Source: Vombatus ursinus
Taxonomy: Eukaryota > Chordata > Mammalia > Diprotodontia > Vombatidae
DNA length: 64,000 bases
Reading direction: 5' to 3'
NCBI RefSeq assembly: GCF_900497805.2
Contig: NW_020940358.1
Span: 22,356,200 to 22,420,199, forward strand
The position numbers and the translations under genes are program-made. The notes below the pieces were generated by a model that worked only from the letters and a program-made list of their open reading frames with translations, was not told the origin of the DNA and ran no database searches. Below are positions 20,216 through 32,191 of this stretch, one piece after another (position 1 is the first letter of the stretch; the number at the start of each line of letters is the position of its first letter).

Positions 20216-20724
20216 ACTCCCTTCAGATAAGGTAAAGCTCTGTTGTTTTTCCTAATGGACAAAAAGGTGGGAAGGCAGAAACAGCCCTTACCATTTTTCC
20301 TCCACTCTCTGTCTAAGTTATTTATAATGTTCAGTGATCACTAACATCTATGGTACCAAACTCCCCCTTCCATCCTGGTGAGAGAGAGAATAAACCAGCA
20401 GAATGTTCATGAGGAATATGGCTCAGCTAGGCTGAGGCTGTCACAGACACTCCCCTCTGTGCTGGAAATAAGGAAGGAAGATTCATCCTTGTTCCTGTTA
20501 GACAACCCTTCCCTCAACTCTCTTTAAAAGAAAAATCCGTCTTTCTGATTCACTCTAGTGAATCAGTCCCAAATGTACCAAGTTCACTCCTGCTGTTCCC
20601 ATCTCCCATGTCTATATAAATCCTCCCATTTCTTCATCCTTAAGTCTCTGCACCTCCATGAAGCCTTCTTTTCCTGGCTATCCTGGCAATTGCCAAAGGA
20701 GGCAATATGGTTGCAGTAGGAAGT
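20216..20724. other. Unassigned
   Basis: Contains an L2-like word group near 20640-20690 ('gaagccttcttttcctggc'), otherwise nothing recognised. Confidence 0.35.
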
Positions 20725-21440
20725 AGAAGAAGCTGGAGAGCAATCTGGAACTATGCCCAAAGGGTTATAAAACTGTGCATACCCTTTGATCCAGCATTAC
20801 CACTATAAGGTCTATATCCCAAAGAGATCCTAAAAAAGGGAAAAGGACCAATTTGTACAAAAATATGTATAGCAGCTCTTTTTGTGGTGGCTAAGAATTG
20901 GAAATCAAAGGGATGTCCATCAACTGGGGAATGGCTAAACAAGCTGCGGTATATGATTGTAATGGAATTTTATTGTGCTGCTATAAGAAATGACAAGCAG
21001 GATGATTTCAGAAAAACCTAGAAATACTTACATGAACTGATGCATAGTGAAGTGAAAAGAACTAGGAGAACATTGTACTCAATAACAGCAATATTGGTAG
21101 ATGAAGGACAGTGAATGGCTTAACTACTCTCAGCAATGCAATGATCCAAGACAATCCCAAAGGACTAAAGATGAAGCATACTATCTGTCTCCAGAGAAAC
21201 AACTGATATTGATGGAATACAGACTGAAGCATGCTATTTTTCACTTTCTTTCTTTTTTTTCTTTCATTCAAATCATCTTGTACAAAATGACTAATACGGA
21301 AATGTTTTACATAATTGCCCTTGTGTAGCCTATATATGATTGGTTACCATCTCAGAGGCGGGAGGTTAGGGAGGGAGAGAGGGATGGAATTTGAAACTCA
21401 AAACTTTAAATAAAGATGTTTCAAAATTGGGAAAAAAAGA
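20725..21440 (+). repeat. L1 LINE, 3' end
   Basis: 5'-truncated. ORF2 end: 'gagagcaatctggaactatgccc', 'gatccagcattaccac', 'gtatagcagctcttttt', 'ggggaatggctaaacaagc', 'tgatgcatagtgaagtg'. 3' UTR: 'ctcagaggcgggaggttagg', 'ggaatttgaaactcaaaac', A-rich end near 21435. Less diverged than the copies at 4860 and 15336. No full-length ORF2. Confidence 0.9.
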
Positions 21441-21464
21441 AAGTAGCATAATAAAAATAAAGTT

Positions 21465-21612
21465 TGGACCTGGCCTCCATCACTTTAGCTGCGTGACCTT
21501 GAAAGTCATTTGATCTTTCTGGCCTCAGCCTCTTCGTCTCTAAATGGAGGAGAATGAACTAGAGTAACTTAAGGTCCTTTCTGGTTCTAGGTCTACCATC
21601 CTGTGATCTCCT
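21465..21612 (+). repeat. MIR3-like SINE fragment
   Basis: 'tagctgcgtgaccttgaaagtc' to 'aaggtcctttctggttctag'. Confidence 0.65.
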
Positions 21613-21635
21613 ATCTCCAAACTTCTACAGTATTT

Positions 21636-21786
21636 GGGGGCAGTTAGGTGGCCCAGTGGATAGAGCACTGGCCCTGGATTCAGGAGAACCTGAGTTCAAA
21701 TCCAGCCTCAGACACATAACACTTACTAGCTATGTCACCCTGGGCAAGGCACTTAACCCCATTGCCTAGCCCCCCCAAAAAAAACC
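21636..21786 (+). repeat. SINE-A with ~19-bp target duplication
   Basis: Complete head, B box 'gagttcaaatcc', 'aaccccattgcct' and A-rich tail. Flanks 'ccaaacttctacagtattt' (21617-21635) and 'ccaaacttctgcaatattt' (21787-21805) differ at two positions. Confidence 0.95.
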
Positions 21787-21859
21787 CCAAACTTCTGCAA
21801 TATTTAGTTCATACCCTGCAAACTAGCCCTTGTTTACATAGCTTTTAGTGTTGCCGTCC

Positions 21860-22125
21860 AATGGTTTCCCATGCATGCCTTTTATCTCCCCAACTAGACA
21901 GCAAATTCTGCGTCACATAAATCTCTATATCCTCCAAAGGTCCTCCGAGGCCATAGTTTATTGGACAACTAATACATATTTGTTGGCTGATTTAATTTGG
22001 CAAACTTTTGTTAAGTGTATTAGCCCTGTGCTATATGACAGCACTACAAAGGCAAAAAATGGCCTAGTCTTTTACCTCAAGAAGCTTACCATCTACTAGC
22101 AAGGGGAAACATATGCACACAAACT
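21860..22125. repeat. Two L2 3' ends in opposite orientation
   Basis: 21860-21990 reads in L2 sense ('caactagacagcaaattc', 'ttggacaactaatacatattt'). 21995-22125 reads antisense ('gttaagtgtattagccctgtgc', 'cctcaagaagcttaccatc'). Both old. Confidence 0.55.
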
Positions 22126-22829
22126 TAAGGACTGGGTGTGACTAGGGATAAAAAAGAGAAAACAAGAAGAAGTTAACTTTGGAGAGGGAGAAGAAGACTC
22201 TCAGCTTCAGGGAAACTTCTAAACTGGGGCTTGGAGAAAGAACTTCCAGGCCCCAAGACCAAGTGAACACCTGAGGAAGGAAACAACAGGAAAAGGATTG
22301 GGGGTGGCGGGGGGGGAGGGGAGAGAGTTAGTTGCTGAGCGTGGTTGAATGTAGAGTGTATGAAGAGGAAAAGGGTGAAAGAATGCTGTAAAGGTAGGTA
22401 GGAGCCAGACTGTGGAGGAGATGCTCAGAGATGCTCACCAATCCGTACCATAGGGCCCAGGGTGGGAGTTCCCAAGCTGAAATCCAGTCTTCCAGGGGAG
22501 GAGGTTGGGGCAAGGAGATTCAGAAAGGTACCTGGGAAGGGGCTGACATTCTCCTTGAGGCCTCCAGGATTTCGGCCATCATGCTAAGATGGTTTATAGT
22601 TCCAATTGCTTGCATGATCCTCTGTCAGTTACCTCCTCAGGGAAAGAAGGCAAGTAGATTAATACAACAGTCCTCTATACATCTGCCATTTCACTTGTAG
22701 GGTCACTTCCCACTGCTGTTCTTACCTCTTCCTCAAGGTCAGAGCTTTCTTCGTTCTTCTTTGCCTATCCTTATCCTTCTTATCCCTCAAAACCCAGCTT
22801 TCACAGCCCTAAATCTCAGAATATAAAAG
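22126..22829. other. Unassigned, with a G-rich stretch at 22298-22325
   Basis: No recognised repeat or exon. ORFs of 61-89 codons overlap on both strands and look random. Confidence 0.35.
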
Positions 22830-23100
22830 GATCTCATAGAATCTATGGTCCAAAAAAAATCCCTGAATAGGAATCATATCTACAATTTTCCAGACTCCAC
22901 CCAAAAATCTCTAGTGATGGGGACCTTACTACCCTTCAAGGCAGCCCATTCCACTATTGGATAATTCTAATAAGAAGTTTTCCCTTGTATCCAACTGAAA
23001 TCTGCCCTTTTGCAGCAATGTCCACCATTTTCCCTTACTTTGAGCTAAAAGGGGCCTCTCTGCTATTTACACACATTGGTCCTGTGTCGGTCCTTTGGGA
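22830..23100 (-). repeat. CR1/L3 LINE 3' fragment
   Basis: 'catagaatctatggtcc', 'tctagtgatggggacctt', 'ggcagcccattccactattgg' and 'gaaatctgcccttttgc' follow the antisense CR1/L3 terminal order. Confidence 0.75.
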
Positions 23101-23164
23101 TTAGGCAGAACAAGTATAATCTATTTTCTATGTGGCATTTCTTCAAGTTGGGCAGGCAGAATGG

Positions 23165-23360
23165 GGTACAGTGAAAAAAAATACCAATGGATTTGGAGAC
23201 AAAGGTCTTGGGACCAAAACCTCACTCCAGTACCTGCTACCTGTGTAACTGTAGGCAAGTCACTTATTCCCTTTGGGTCTCAGTTTTCTCATCTGTGAAG
23301 TGAAGGAATCAGACTCAATGACCTCTAAGGTCCTTTCCAGTTCTAAATCTGTAACTATAA
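23165..23360 (+). repeat. MIR3-like SINE
   Basis: 'gtgtaactgtaggcaagtcac', 'tcatctgtgaagtgaagg', 'ctaaggtcctttccagttc'. Confidence 0.75.
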
Positions 23361-23414
23361 AACACACAAAACAGCTATCATATTCTTTCTTACTTCATCT
23401 CCTCCCAAAGACTG

Positions 23415-23679
23415 CTCTGTGGTACAGTGGACTGAGTACCGAGCCTGGAGCCAGGAAGGCCTGAGTTAAAATCTGGCTTCAGGCACTTATTAGCTATATG
23501 ACCTTGAGCAAATCTTTTAACCTCTTTTTGCCTCAGTTTCCTTAACTGTAAAATAGGGATAATAAAAGGACCTACCTCCCAGGGTTGTTTTGAGGATCAA
23601 ATAAGATAATATTTGTAAAGCACTTAACAGAGCGCCTGGCACATAGTAGGCATTAAGTAAGTACTAGCTATTGCTATTG

Positions 23680-23718
<39 letters not shown>
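23415..23718 (+). repeat. CORE-SINE (THER1-like) with (ATT)n tail
   Basis: Full order from 'ggtacagtggactgag' through 'cccagggttgttttgagg' to 'gcacatagtaggcattaag', then about 38 bp of (att)n at 23681-23718. Confidence 0.9.
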
Positions 23719-23724
23719 CTTCTC

Positions 23725-24110
23725 CTCGCTGAACGTATCAAGTTCCTTCAACTAGTCCTTATGGCCTCCATTTCCTTCACTTTACTATCATCTTCTTCTA
23801 GACAAATTACAACCTGTCAGAGTCCCTCTTCTCCATGCTCCCCCCTCCCCAGGATGTTGCATACAGAACTGAGCATAACACTGTGTTATCTTATATTTTT
23901 GAGATTTGGGGATTTGTGAACAGTGCTGAGGATGGCAACAAGGATCACCAACCTTGCTAAGAACCTTTGTTTCTAATAATGTGGCCTAAGATTATACTGG
24001 CTTTGTTTGAAATGTACTGAGCCTAATGCCGGCTGTCTGGGGGCTACACTGGCCCTGCTTTCTTGTGACTTATATTCCAGAGAAATATGTTGAGTCAAAC
24101 CATAATGAGT
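23725..24110 (-). repeat. CR1/L3 LINE fragment
   Basis: 'gttccttcaactagtcc', 'cagaactgagcataacac' and 'gtggcctaagattatactggc' match antisense CR1/L3 order. Confidence 0.65.
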
Positions 24111-24169
24111 CATTTCACTGGCTCCCTTTTCTGGGTGGCTGGAACTGGGTACTTAATATTACTAAAGCA

Positions 24170-24545
24170 TTATTGTTATCAGGTTGCTCTCCTGCTCAAA
24201 AATCTCCAAAAAATCTCCAAAAGCTGCCCCACCCCACAGTCAGCAAGATAAAGTCCTTAGCCTGAAATTCAAGGCTCTCCAAAATTTGGCACCAATCTTC
24301 CCAATATTTTCCCTCCCCTCATTGCTCCCCAATTTCAGCCTTCCTTTCTAGCCACCCTCATCTAGCCACTATCCCTCAGGCACACACTATCCCTCCTTCT
24401 ATTTGTCATACCTTTTCCTCATTCACGGATGAGGAAACTGAGGCTCAGGCACTTGTCCATGGTCATAGATCCAGTAAGGAGCAGAATCAGGACTTGAACC
24501 CAGATCCTTTAACTATAAATCCAGAGTTTGTGCCACTACACTAAC
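24170..24545. repeat. L2 fragment (+) followed by MIR (-)
   Basis: 24170-24425 L2 sense: 'ctcctgctcaaaaatctcc', 'gataaagtccttagcctg', 'aaatttggcaccaatc'. 24425-24545 antisense MIR: 'gatgaggaaactgaggctc', 'tttgtgccactacac'. Confidence 0.7.
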
Positions 24546-24944
24546 CTCCAACAAGAAGCTAAGCGGCTGAAAGATAAGAGTTCAAGAAACCACATTCCAA
24601 CAGCCAAACGTGTCACTGAAATTAAGACAAAGTCTCTTTCCTGCTTCCTGTCTGTAGTGTGGCCTCTCTCTGTCCTAGACAGAGATGTCTACAATCTGGC
24701 ACAATCCGATCTTCACATAGCTGTGCTGATTGCTATGTATTTGGAAGCGACTGCAGCTAGATTTGATTTTGTGTTCTTGTTTCTTCCCAGCTATTGATGC
24801 TGAACCAATCAACCTGCAGTTTCCAGTTATGTAATGGGGGGAGGTGGGGGAGACTGCAATGGTGCCATTTGACTCCTCTCCAAAAGCCAGACTTGTGGCT
24901 GATTCCACGAGTTGGATTTTTCACCGTTTTGTACTCATCACACT
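24546..24944. other. Unassigned
   Basis: No recognised repeat. An 89-codon ORF here has no recognisable domain. Confidence 0.35.
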
Positions 24945-25790
24945 TTCGTTCTTCAGTCGTGTCCAACTTGTTGTGACCCTGTGAGGGGTTTTCTTGGCAA
25001 ACATACTGGAGTGGTTTGTCATTTCCTTCTCCAGCGGATTAAGACAAACAGAGGTCAAGTGACTTGCCCAAGGTCACACAGCTAATAAGTGTCTGAGGCC
25101 AGATTTGAACTCAGGTCCTCCTCCAGGGCCCTATCCACTATATCAACTAGCTCTTCTGTAGTTGTTTCAGTCCTTTTCCATCATGTCCAACTCTCCATGA
25201 CCTCAACTGGGGTTTTCTTGGCAAAGACAGTGGAGTGGTTTGCTTTTACCTTCTCCAGCTCATTTTACAGGAGAGAAAACTGAGGCAAATAGGGTTAAGT
25301 GACTTGCCCAAGGTCACACAATTAGTAAGTGTCTGAGGCCAGATTTGAACTGAGGAAGATGAGACTTCCTGACTCCAGGCCTAGCACTCTATCCACTAAG
25401 CTACCAAGCTGCTTCCAAGGCAAACAGAGGTTAAGTGACTTACCCAGGGTCACACAGCTAGTATGTGTCTAAAGTTGGATTTGAATTCAGGTCTTTCTGA
25501 TTCTAAGTCCAGGGTTCTATCCACTGAGCCATCTACCTGCCTCTAATCATACTAATAGCGGGCATTTATATGGTGCTTTAAGACTTATAAAATGCTTTAA
25601 ACATGTTATTGTATTTTTCCCTCCTAATAACCCTGTGAGGCAAACACTACAGGTTTTATTAGTTCTATTTTATAAATGAGGAAAGTGAGACTTCAAAAGG
25701 GTCAGTGCTTTGCCTATGCTATGGTTAGATAGTTAGTATGGGTTGGATCTGAGACTTGAGTCACATCTTTGGACATCAAGACCACTGCTT
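24945..25790 (-). repeat. Head-to-tail run of four antisense SINEs
   Basis: SINE-B at 24945-25153, SINE-B at 25155-25410, a head-proximal SINE fragment at 25415-25540, and a CORE-SINE at 25545-25790, all in one orientation with almost no spacer. Each repeats 'ggttaagtgacttgcccaagg'-type blocks and an antisense head ('ctatccactaagctacc', 'tatccactgagccatc'). Confidence 0.85.
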
Positions 25791-26249
25791 TTTTTTTTTT
25801 TTAGTCCATTAGACCACACAAACTCTTGGATGAAGAAATGAAAAGCCAAGCACTATGTTCTTTCACTAGGTTTTCCTCTAACGTTGTCTGGCTAGCTAGA
25901 GTTAGGGCACCCCCTACCCAGCTGCTCACAGCTAATCTTTTCTGAGAAAACAGAGGGGAAGCCAACATTCAAAGCATCAACCATTTCACCTTGAGCTGTC
26001 CTTCCTTGTATGAGGGAAGCATGTTTTTCTCTAGCCCTCCTCTGTGGCCTTGGATTTGAGGAATGCATTTGTTACACTTTGTGTTCCTTATTAGTTGTGC
26101 CTCTGGCCCTTCTAATCTCGTCCCTACAGGGCTGTGCTATTTCTTTCTGTTCCTCACTAATCATCTGGTTTGGTTTTTGCTTTGGGGGATTTTCCCATTT
26201 GTCCTCAAATTCCATACAGAATTATGAATTCACCCAATTTGGCCTCATG
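25791..26249. other. Unassigned
   Basis: Starts with a T run at 25789-25802. The ORF from 26010 has leucine-rich low-complexity sequence; its last ~30 codons enter the L2 that follows. Confidence 0.35.
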
Positions 26250-27300
26250 GGCTTCACTTTCTCCACCTTGACTAAGAAAATCGAGGCCATTTGTCAGGAG
26301 CTCCTTCTTCTTTCCTATTCCACACCTCAAAACCCTTTTACATAATTTACTGTTCTCTCCCCTCCTTGCTCCAGGCTCTGGAGAAGACATAACCCTTCTC
26401 TTTTGCCACAATCGAGCCTTCTACTGCTGCCTGTGATTCTGTCCCCTCTCATTTTCCTTGGGGAACTTGTCATTTGGATCAATCCCTCACTCATCTCAAA
26501 TCTCAATTTCAGCTGGTTCCTTAACTGCAGTCTATGAAGATGCCCAAGTTTCCTCTCTTCTTAAAAAAGAAACAAACAAAACCCCCTTAATTTGGCCTTG
26601 CCATTCCCTCAAACTGTTGTCCCATATCTTTTTCATAGCCAAACTCCTAGAAAACGTTATCTGTACTCTTTGCCTCTACTTTTTTACCTCTCAGTTTTGT
26701 GATTTGGCTTCCAACCTCACCACTGCTGAAGTTGCTCTCTGCACCATTACCAATTACTTTGAACCATTAAATTAGTGATTTTTTTTTCTCAGAACTCATC
26801 CTTTTTGACCTCTTCACAGTTTTCACCACTATGACCCATCATCTTTCCCCCTCCATAGCTACTCTTTTCTCTACTGGCTTTCATTTATAGGGAAGGAGCA
26901 AAGCATGTATTAATTGCCTACTATGTGCCAGGAACTACAAAGCTAAGCATTTTACAAATATTATCTTATTTTATCCTTACAATAACCCTCTGGGTAGGTG
27001 CTAATATAATCCCCATTTTACAACTGAGAGACTGCGGCATACAGAGGTTAAGTGACTCACCCAGGGTCGCATAACTAATAATATGAGAGAGAATTTGAAA
27101 TCTCACTGTGCCATATAATTGCCCATTACATCGCACTGTTCTCTTCTTTTTTTTTTTCTACTTGCCTAATTATTCCTTCTCTCTCTCCTTTGCTGGAACA
27201 TCATCTTCCATCCCTAACTATGGGTATATCCCAAGGCTCTGTTCTAGGCCTTCTCATATAAAAGCAGAATTTCTCCCACTACACCACGAGAATCTCCTAG
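26250..27300 (+). repeat. L2 LINE, reverse transcriptase region, split by a MIR
   Basis: Translation keeps the L2 RT order: KKIEAICQELLLL (near 26275), VYEDAQVSSLLKK (near 26530), FIAKLLENVICTLCLYFFTSQF (near 26630), TTAEVALCTITNYF (near 26725), ELILFDLFTVFTTMTHH (near 26795; family LVLLDLSAAFDTVDH) and GISQGSVLG (near 27230; family GVPQGSVLGP). The catalytic-palm aspartate block is degraded. Frames shift several times, and an antisense MIR interrupts at 26893-27102. One ORF (26458-26775) spans the N-terminal RT part unbroken, probably by chance. Confidence 0.85.
26893..27102 (-). repeat. CORE-SINE inserted in L2
   Basis: 'gcctactatgtgccaggaac', 'cttacaataaccctctggg', 'acagaggttaagtgactcac', antisense. 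Confidence 0.8.
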
Positions 27301-28084
27301 ATATTGCTTAATTAATTGTTTCTTTTCTTTGACCCAATTCCTAGCCATGGTCCATAGGCTAACAGTCACAAACTTTTGGTGTACCTTTAATGATCTGTCA
27401 AATGGCAGATATATCAAATGGCCTTGATTCAATCCATACTTCCCTAAAGAGCTTGGATCATATATATTACAGTGCCAGTAGTTCTGGCCAGACTTTATTA
27501 AAGTCTTTATGAAAAACCCATTAAATCCCAAAATTTGGATGTCCAGGGACATATTTTCCATTTGTTACATTTTTGTTATGGAATCAACTGCCCCATGCAC
27601 TAGTTTTTTGCCAACCCAATCAAAGACATATGGTAGGGTATGTCTAATGCTAGGAAATTGCTGCCAGTGCAACCTACAAAGTCATTTGATCATACAAGAG
27701 CTGCTGAAATATCGGCAGCCATCTTAGTAATTACAATCCTCCAACATCTGACTTCCACCTACTTTGGTGAGTTGACCAAAGGCCTCATCTACATGCTCTT
27801 CTCCACTGACCCTCTGTGGAACACGTGTTCTGAATTGTGTTTCCTATGATGTTTCCCCAATTGCACTGAGTGGTACTTCTCATGCTCAGTCCCTCTTATG
27901 CCTCACAACAGGTTTTTTCCCTAACTAGGCCTAAGGGTCGCTAGCCAAAAAGTGCTGATGGCTCCATGTAAATTTATTCCCAGCCCTAGAAAAAATACCA
28001 TCAAGCTCATAATTCACTAGAATCCTCTACATAGACAAAGGAGAACAGCATAAGACTCCTGAGACAAACTGGACTCAGTCAACA
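27301..28084. other. Unassigned
   Basis: No recognised repeat or exon in about 780 bp. Confidence 0.35.
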
Positions 28085-28200
28085 GGCATCTATTAAGAGC
28101 TGAGCAATGTGTGAGGTGATAGGAATTAACAAAATAAAAAGAACAGAGGCCTCGTTCTCAAAGAGCTTCATGCTACTTGGGGAGGTACATATTTACAGAC
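28085..28200 (-). repeat. L2 3' end
   Basis: 'ggcatctattaagagctgagc' and 'gttctcaaagagcttcatgc', antisense L2 terminus. Confidence 0.6.
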
Positions 28201-28506
28201 CCATGTGTAGGATTGTGTGGGGAGGTATATGTGTGTGAATGTAATTAGACTTCCACCTGGGCCCAGAGAGTTTTGCATATGACTGCATAGATGGAAAGAC
28301 AAATGACTCCAGACTGGTGGCAAGAATACTGTAAGAACATCTCCAAGTGTCCTCTCCACCAGTCTAGAGGCACATCTCCTTCCTCTCATGTAGCCACATG
28401 TAAAATACCCCAGGCTTATGTAAAATCCTGGTAATACCTTGTACATTGTATAAAATATACATACCAAAATAAATACATAGTTATTTGGGGGCACTAACAA
28501 TTGGGT

Positions 28507-28754
28507 GGGGGCTGTGGATAGAGCAGTAGCCTGGAGGTAGGAAGACTCAGCTTCCTGAGTTCAAATCTGACCTGAGACACTTACTAGCTGTGGGACCCTG
28601 GAAAAGTCACTCAACCCTGCTTCCCTCGGTTTCATCATTTGTAAAATGAGCTGGAGAAGGAAATGGCAAAGCACTCCAGTATTTCTGCCAAGAAAACCCC
28701 AAATGGGGTCATGAATAGTTGGACAAAACTGAACCACTGAACAACACAAATGAA
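28507..28754 (+). repeat. SINE-B with 11-bp target duplication
   Basis: Head 'gtggatagagcagtagcctgg', B box 'gagttcaaatctg', 'aatgagctggagaagg', 'ccaagaaaaccccaaatgg', tail 'actgaacaacac'. Flanked by 'aacaattgggt' at 28496-28506 and 28755-28765. Confidence 0.95.
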
Positions 28755-28889
28755 AACAATTGGGTCAATCAGGAGAGGCCTCTTGAAGGAAGCAAACCTA
28801 TAACCTTGAGCTCATGAGCTATATATGCTCTAACTAGCTTATCCAACCTATCATAGATAGCCCATAAGGGAGCCATAAAACCTGTATCT

Positions 28890-29115
28890 AGCTCTTCATG
28901 GCTCACAAAGCAATTTCCTCACAGAAGTCCTATGAGGAAGGTAGTATAGGCATTACCATACCCATGTTACAGATGAGGAAACTAAAACTTCGAGAGGTTA
29001 TGTGACTTGCCCAAGGTCACACAGCCCAGATATATGACACAGTTCAGAGTCAGAGTCAGAATTCAAATTCACGGCTTCTGACTCCTAGTCCAAATCTCCT
29101 CCACTGCATCATGCT
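28890..29115 (-). repeat. MIR-type SINE
   Basis: 'cagatgaggaaactaaaac', 'gacttgcccaaggtcacac' and 'cactgcatcatgct', antisense. Confidence 0.75.
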
Positions 29116-29480
29116 ATGTTATGGCTCTATGTCCTTAGTAATGTCACCTTCAGCAAACAAACAAGTTCCTATTATCTGCAGTACGTTGTCCTGAGGGCAA
29201 ATGTGCTTTATTTGCAGAGTGTACTCTGACCACCCACCTATGCAAACAGCAGACACAAACCATCCTCCAAGAAAAAGTAGCTTCAGAAGAGAATTTTGAG
29301 AAGACACTCCTTCCCTTGCATCTTTCCTACAGCTATCAGAATCACTTTGATTATGTGTTTCTGGTCAGGTCACTCTGCTCAAAATTCTTCAGTGACTCCC
29401 AAACGCCTGAAAAGTAAAACTCAAACTCCTCTGTGCAGCATTTGTGGGTTTTCAAAATTTGGCACCAAATGGCCATTTAA

Positions 29481-29633
29481 AGGGGCAGCTGGGTGGCACA
29501 GTGGATAGAGCACTGACCCAGGAGTCAGGAGGACCTGAGTTCAAATCCAGCCTCAGACCAAACACTTGACACTTACTAGCTGTGTGACCCTGGGCAAGTC
29601 ACTTAACCCCAATTGCCTCACCAAAAACAAAAA
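29481..29633 (+). repeat. SINE-A with 15-bp target duplication
   Basis: Complete: 'ggtggcacagtggatagagc', 'gagttcaaatccagcc', 'aaccccaattgcct', A-rich tail. Flanked by 'caaatggccatttaa' at 29466-29480 and 29634-29648. Confidence 0.97.
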
Positions 29634-29989
29634 CAAATGGCCATTTAACCCATATTACTTTGCCTACATCAGCCCAACTCTGTGGTCCAGACAAACAGAC
29701 TCTTCTCTGCTCTCCTAAACATGCGCTGTATTTCTCTGCCCTCATGCTTTGGTTCAGACTGCTCCTCATGCCTGGAATGCCCTTCCTTTTTGCCCGCGGA
29801 ATGCCTATATATCCTCTAAAGTCCACTGCAAATTCCACCTACTTTATGAAGACTTCGCTGATCCCTCGGTGAAGAGTTACGTTTTCTCTTAAAACTCACA
29901 TAACCTTTTGTTCTGTACCTCTCAAAAATATTTGTATCTCATAGTTGTCCGTGTTTATGTCTTATCCCCCCATAAGCTCTACAATAATA

Positions 29990-30272
29990 ATGATGTTTAC
30001 ATGGAATTTTACATATTTTATATATATGTAAATATTATATATGATTTTATATGTTATCTCATCTGCACCTCCAAACAACCCTATTAGGTGGGTTCCACAG
30101 GTATTATCTGTTTTTACTTTGTTTTGTTTTGTTTACAAATGCAGAACCTGAGGCTCAGAGTGATTTGTCCAAGTGATTCGTCCGTGGTTATACAGCTAAT
30201 ACTTACTGGAGGCAGAATTTGAACCCACATCTTTCTGACTACAAAACCAGCACTCTATTTTACTACACTGGC
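29990..30272 (-). repeat. CORE-SINE inserted in L2
   Basis: 'catctgcacctccaaacaacc', 'gcagaacctgaggctcag' and 'accagcactctattttactac', antisense, with an AT-rich left end. Confidence 0.65.
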
Positions 30273-30440
30273 CGTCCATGTAGGAGCACAGTGCCTGGCA
30301 CATAGGATGTACTTAATAAATGCTGATTAATTGACTGACTAAAAGCACGAACTATGTCTTATCTAAACTTTATATCTCCTTCCCCTGACCCAAAGAAAAC
30401 AACTGATGCCTAATAAATGTTTGTTGTATGCCTGAATGGA

Positions 30441-31539
30441 TAGATGTCCATCTGTGTCCCCTCTACTCCCCCAGACATGCCCTGGAAGCTGACTGGAAGG
30501 GCAAGTCTTCAAGATCTAGACATACCCATTTCACAGTAGAGCAAACCCCCTTTTTTCTTTGAAATGAAACAACTTTACCTTCCAAGGGTGATGAGAACCA
30601 GCAACAACATAAGCACCAGAACACGATAGGTGGGAGTTTGCCTCTGCTTACCCACTCTGAAGATGCTCCCTTTCCACCACCTGCCACCTCTACACAGTCT
30701 GGGGCTATATGGTTCATTGGGAACTGCTCAGACATCTTGTCTCAATCATTTCTTTTTGTGAGCCAATTCATTACTCGCTGCAGAAGATTAAAGCAGAGCC
30801 CACCAGAAAAGCCAAGTACCAGTGAATAGCAGACCAAAGCCAGACTGGGCTCTGTCCCCAGTGGATGATTTGGACAACAGTAGCTTACAGTCATTGTGAG
30901 GAATCAAAAATTCATCAGTGCTGGAGGAAGATGGAAACCAGCCTGGAGAAACCCTGTCCAAGCCGTAGGCAGAAGGAAAATATCTGGGGAAGGACCCAGC
31001 AAGGGAGCAGTGAGGGATGATCTGGGGGAAAGGAGAAAACGGAAGAGGGGCATCACAAGTGAGTGCTCCATTCATTTGGTTCTGTTGTTAGTAGCTGATC
31101 CACTGGAATGTCTCCATGACATTTTCTCTCTTTTCTTAATTGCTGTCTCTCACATAAACAACAACTGGCGCTGGAATCCTTCCTCCTTTGGAGACACCCA
31201 CATCCCTACCTCCCTTCCATCCTCCCCGGAATGCCCTCCCTCCTTTCTGCCTTTCTCTTAGTTTCTTGGAGTGGACCTACCACCCTTGCAATTACTGAAG
31301 AAGTATTTTACAGCATCCCCACGCTTACCTTCTCCAATTAAGCTCTAATCAGGGATATGGATCCAACTGGCCTACAAGATAGCAGCGGATATCATGGTTA
31401 GAAGAAAAACAACCCTCCAGTTGTTCACACCCTCTCCTAGGATGTCACAGGCTCATTCTTTGGGAGCCTGCCCTAACAGTCTGTCAATATTTCTATTTAA
31501 GAAGTTTTAGCCAGTGGTTTCCCATTACTTCCTCTCCAT
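30441..31539. other. Unassigned, about 1.1 kb
   Basis: The longest apparently repeat-poor stretch in the left half. ORFs up to 121 codons (30896-31261, plus) show no known domain and no flanking structure that would make them convincing exons. Confidence 0.35.
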
Positions 31540-31830
31540 GCATGCTACAGTGGATTGAACCTTGGGTGTGGAGGTGGAGGACCTGGGTTCAGATTCTGGG
31601 TTCCTATCTACCAGTTTTTGCTTGTGTGGCCCTGGGCAAGTCACTAACCTCTCTGAGATTCAGTGTCCTCATCCGTAAAATGAGGGAGTTGAACTCACTG
31701 GCCTCTGAGCTCCCCGCTCACTCTGGATGTATCAGCTGTGCCTTGGCAGTCTCCGAGGGCAGTGACTGTGTCCTAGACTTCTCTTGTATCCTCCATAGCC
31801 TCTGCTATAGGGCTAAGTACATGCAGCTAT
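31540..31830 (+). repeat. MIR-type SINE followed by an L2 3' end
   Basis: MIR 31540-31730: 'acagtggattgaaccttggg', 'tggccctgggcaagtcac'. L2 31735-31830: 'ctccgagggcagtgactg'. Confidence 0.65.
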
Positions 31831-32191
31831 CCCTTTAACATCAAGGGGGTTAGGGGTACAGCACCCCCTCAATCTGGAAAATCCATGTAAAATTTTTTGG
31901 CCAGAGAAGACGGCTGAATTATTATAGCATTAACAGATAAGATATGTTGATATTAGACAATACTATATATATATATTTCATACATCTCTCAGTTTCCCGA
32001 ACTTTGCATGTCATCTGCAGCTTCCACAAAATTCCCCCAAAATTCCCAAATCATTTCTTATGCCAAACTGTGACATATCGAAACCACAATGGGGAAAGTC
32101 GTGATGTGGAAGGGATAACTGAAGTAGATGTTCATTACATACTTGTTGACCTGATTGACAACTGGGACGTGGGGCAGGAGGGGCAGGTGCA
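31831..32191. other. Unassigned
   Basis: 'acaatggggaaagtcgtgatg' and neighbouring words may belong to a repeat I cannot name. Confidence 0.3.

Larger units (their letters stand above)
29320..30440 (+). repeat. L2 LINE 3' half, split by SINE-A and MIR
   Basis: 'ggtcaggtcactctgctcaaaa', 'cttcagtgactcccaaac', 'catgcctggaatgcccttcc' (29769), 'tttatgaagacttcgctgatcc', then after the MIR 'gcacagtgcctggcacatag' and 'cttaataaatgctgatt'. Interrupted at 29481-29633 and about 29990-30272. Confidence 0.8.

Noticed and set aside
22298-22325. G-rich run as a quadruplex regulatory element
   Set aside because: Short, single run without a nearby promoter or gene.
26010-26345. 111-codon leucine-rich ORF as a membrane protein
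   Set aside because: Its end is L2 coding sequence (KKIEAICQELLLL) and the start is low-complexity; no gene context.
30896-31261. 121-codon plus-strand ORF in repeat-poor sequence
   Set aside because: No domain or compositional support; not convincing as an exon without conservation data.
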